Shown piece by piece: positions 46,637 through 48,651 of a DNA stretch of 48,651 nt. The stretch lies in assembly GCA_036652695.1 (NCBI GenBank), contig JAVVVJ010000012.1, forward strand, positions 1 to 48,651. The letters run 5' to 3'. The notes beneath the pieces were generated by a model, which was not told the origin of the DNA, did not search any database, and was given only the letters and a program-made list of their open reading frames with translations. The stretch's first letter is position 1. The number at the start of each line of letters is the position of its first letter. The translations under genes and the position numbers were made by a program. This stretch comes from Limiplasma sp036652695 (GTDB taxonomy: Bacteria; Bacillota; Clostridia; Christensenellales; Aristaeellaceae).

Positions 46637-48493
46637 TCAGCTTTCTATGGTATCTTGCTTTTCATTTGAGCGCGCACGCCTTCTCTTTTTGACTATCCAT
46701 CTGATAAGGAATGCGAAACCCGTCACGATTCCCAAAAGCAAGACGGCGCTCACAATCGCCAAATATAGCAGCATATTGGGAGCCGTCGCTTGGCTAAGCT
46801 CTTTTTTTCCGGGTAGAGGCACAAACGTTTCTTCATTCCAACTGTCATAGGAGGGATAATAGGTTTGTCCTTTGCTGCTGACCATTCCAAGCATTTCTGG
46901 ATCAAGTATGAACCGTCTATCAACGATTAGGCTGAAGGTTTCGCCAGCTTCCATTGCAATCTCATCATAGATCATTTTGCGCTGCGCTACAGTCGTACCA
47001 AAGTATGAGCGAATTTCACTTTGCAAAACACCTTGCTGTTTGGCTGTAAAGACCACTCGATACAGTTTCTCTCCGGGCAAGGTCAAAAGCGATTTGCTTC
47101 CCGTATCAATCAAACTTAACGGAAGATCTTCTCGTTTATAGCTCATCATATCAAACGCAGTTCCATCCGAGTTGTACACCGTCAGATCCACCGGTCCCGA
47201 AAAAAAGAGCCGCCGATAACAACCATTTTCCGGATAGAGCGCAACAGGATCATCATCCGAGAACAGCCACGATACATACAGGGACGGCAAATGCTCAAAC
47301 GCCATCGTGTTTAGCAGCTTTAACGCGCCATAGTTGTGTTTAGACAGCCCCAGTTGCTCAAGCGTTCCTTCATATAAAAACTGATTCACAAAGCTGGTGA
47401 ACGCACCCAGCTCATCATCGATTTTTCTATTCAAATCTTGGGAGGTATTGAGGAGGTTAAAAAAGCTGCCTAATAATTTGATGGGATCTTTCTTAACCGT
47501 CCATAGCTGTTTAAGTACGGGTTCAAAATACTTTTCATAGGTTTCGGGCGAATCGACTAAATCAACCAAGATTTCAAACACTCTAAAGATCATCCAATTC
47601 CGTTCCGGCGCAAGCGGGTATGGCTGTCCGTGAATTTTTTCATAGACCGCCGCGGCACGCGCATACTTGGGCAAATAACCGCTATCTGTCTCCTGTGCCG
47701 GCAAAGTGAGCGTTAGCCCTTTTCGATAGAAGCCCCACTCCAAAAATGGCACGCTTGCCACAGGATCAAACATACCCACAATATTAAAAAGTTGCGGATA
47801 TAGGTTCGGGTCTTTTGTGGTAAACGGAGTTGCAAATGTATAAGCAAAAATATCATCCGCGATCAAGTTTCCGCGTTCCAGCAGAGCTGCGGCCACCAAA
47901 TTGCTCACGGCTGCCGCCCGGCTGTATCCGCTGATCCAGACCTTGATTCTTCCGCTGAATTGGTGCTTTTTTATATATTCGTCAAAGCGCTCTAAAACTA
48001 GTTGAGTTGCTTTCTGAAAGCCTGTGTGTTCTTCATTCATTCCAATGGAGAAATTGCTTAGCCACTCGTTCTTATAGTTTCCCCCACTCACGCCTATCGC
48101 AATGAGGGTTGAGCCGTCCGCAAGCTTCTTATTTGCCATCGCAGTGCCGATGGTTTCCGATGTAGGAACCGTGTCATATTGCATCGGTTCGATCTGTTCA
48201 AAACCAGTTTCCTGTAAGTAGTGGGTGATTGTTTCCTCTGGACAATCGCCTTTGGCCCGAAAAGAAGCGATGGCTAACCCAATGGACATTTGAGCCAACG
48301 TATGGTTGTATTCGCTGGAAGGAGAAAGAAATAGGGTTTCATCGAATGGAAAATTCCATTCATATAATTCCCCATTTGGCATATCAAAAAAATGTAATTC
48401 AACATCCTTTTTGATTGCAGGCTCTGCCAAGGCCAAACCTGAACAAAGCAGCAAAACGGCCAAAAAAGCACAGAATACTCTTTTTCCAAACAT
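46637..48493 (-). CDS. Secreted, membrane-anchored lipase-like alpha/beta hydrolase
   Basis: A 618-residue protein. The signal peptide MFGKRVFCAFLAVLLLCSG ends at ALA. The middle resembles class 3 lipases and Mbeg1-like hydrolases: IAIGVSGGNYKNEWLSNF, then VWISGYSRAAAVSNLVA with the nucleophile serine near residue 190 in a GxSxA pattern, then AYTFATPFTT and NIVGMFDPVASVPF, where the catalytic aspartate is likely. Near the C-terminus a helix (LYLAIVSAVLLLGIVTGFAF) and a run of arginines form a membrane anchor. AAGGA lies ten bases before ATG 48493. Substrate unknown; lipid or ester. Confidence 0.75.
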   Translation of the reverse strand: MFGKRVFCAFLAVLLLCSGLALAEPAIKKDVELHFFDMPNGELYEWNFPFDETLFLSPSSEYNHTLAQMSIGLAIASFRAKGDCPEETITHYLQETGFEQIEPMQYDTVPTSETIGTAMANKKLADGSTLIAIGVSGGNYKNEWLSNFSIGMNEEHTGFQKATQLVLERFDEYIKKHQFSGRIKVWISGYSRAAAVSNLVAAALLERGNLIADDIFAYTFATPFTTKDPNLYPQLFNIVGMFDPVASVPFLEWGFYRKGLTLTLPAQETDSGYLPKYARAAAVYEKIHGQPYPLAPERNWMIFRVFEILVDLVDSPETYEKYFEPVLKQLWTVKKDPIKLLGSFFNLLNTSQDLNRKIDDELGAFTSFVNQFLYEGTLEQLGLSKHNYGALKLLNTMAFEHLPSLYVSWLFSDDDPVALYPENGCYRRLFFSGPVDLTVYNSDGTAFDMMSYKREDLPLSLIDTGSKSLLTLPGEKLYRVVFTAKQQGVLQSEIRSYFGTTVAQRKMIYDEIAMEAGETFSLIVDRRFILDPEMLGMVSSKGQTYYPSYDSWNEETFVPLPGKKELSQATAPNMLLYLAIVSAVLLLGIVTGFAFLIRWIVKKRRRARSNEKQDTIES

Positions 48494-48524
48494 ACGTTCC
48501 ACGTCCTTCTGTTGTTGTAAATAG

Positions 48525-48567
48525 AAAAACACAGGAAACGGCGATAGGCGCATCGTCGTTTCCTGTG
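48525..48567 (-). terminator. Intrinsic terminator of the gene entering from the right edge
   Basis: CACAGGAAACG (48530-48540) and CGTTTCCTGTG (48557-48567) form an 11-bp stem whose loop can extend it (CGAT/ATCG). On the minus strand it is followed by five T. It separates the partial gene from the lipase-like gene. Confidence 0.85.
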
Positions 48568-48577
48568 AAAGGAAAAT

Positions 48578-48651
48578 TTAGTTTTTCTCCGCGATTTTCT
48601 TCGTGTTTTCGATCAATTCGCCAAAGCCGTAGACCAGCCAAGAAGAAATCC
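48578..48651 (-). CDS. C-terminal end of a gene cut by the window edge
   Basis: The minus strand reads ISSWLVYGFGELIENTKKIA, then EKN and a TAA at 48578-48580. It looks like a coding amphipathic helix and is followed by a good terminator. Too short to identify. Confidence 0.6.
   Translation of the reverse strand, partial: ISSWLVYGFGELIENTKKIAEKN

Overview
The window looks like a draft chromosome segment of a fairly GC-rich, endospore-forming member of the Clostridia (Bacillota). The evidence is a classical Firmicutes gene order (priA-def-fmt-rsmB-rlmN-prpC-prkC-rsgA-rpe ... spoVM), the sporulation genes spoVM, spoVAC, spoVAD and spoVAE, strong ribosome binding sites of the GGAGG type, TTG/GTG starts and a one-part tmRNA. 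Three 100-base runs of N (3537-3636, 26559-26658, 32304-32403) mark scaffold gaps of unknown true length, each in or beside repetitive sequence. I cannot name the species.

Layout. 1-5.7 kb: an ECF sigma factor (minus strand) faces away from a three-gene set: a one-TM extracytoplasmic protein, a secreted protein with SH3-like ends, and a SpoVK/CbbX-type AAA+ ATPase. 5.7-12.3 kb: a complete minus-strand ABC importer of the DUF3798 type (binding protein, double-domain ATPase, two permeases, one with a very large external domain). 12.5-15.8 kb: ruvC-ruvA-ruvB-queA from a strong promoter. 15.9-18.8 kb: a small membrane-anchored protein converging on recO, then infC-rpmI-rplT with an attenuator-like leader. 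18.9-23.4 kb: a LacZ-type beta-galactosidase and a two-domain flavoprotein. 23.49-26.73 kb: an AT-richer transposon-like unit, newly delimited here, with perfect 17-bp terminal inverted repeats, a 9-bp target duplication, both ends of an ISAs1-type transposase, and cargo genes between them. 26.8-39.6 kb: a long plus-strand run from a DD-carboxypeptidase through priA, def, fmt, rsmB, rlmN, prpC, prkC and rsgA to rpe, mostly with overlapping stop/start codons, covering replication restart, formyl-methionine handling, rRNA modification, ribosome assembly and Hanks-type signalling. 39.6-43.3 kb: a DEAD-box helicase, a MATE exporter, a small membrane protein and a 26-residue SpoVM gene behind a sigma-E-like promoter. 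43.3-45.4 kb: spoVAC-AD-AE for dipicolinate channel proteins, with a 47-codon upstream ORF and a sigma-G-like promoter. 45.5-46.5 kb: smpB-ssrA trans-translation module. 46.6-48.65 kb: a secreted lipase-like hydrolase and the tail of another gene.

The observations most worth a second look are the cargo-bearing ISAs1-type unit, the repetitive arginine/aromatic-rich disordered extensions on two RNA enzymes (RsmB and the DEAD-box helicase) about 8 kb apart, and several very small genes (spoVM and the ORF before spoVAC) with sporulation-type promoters.
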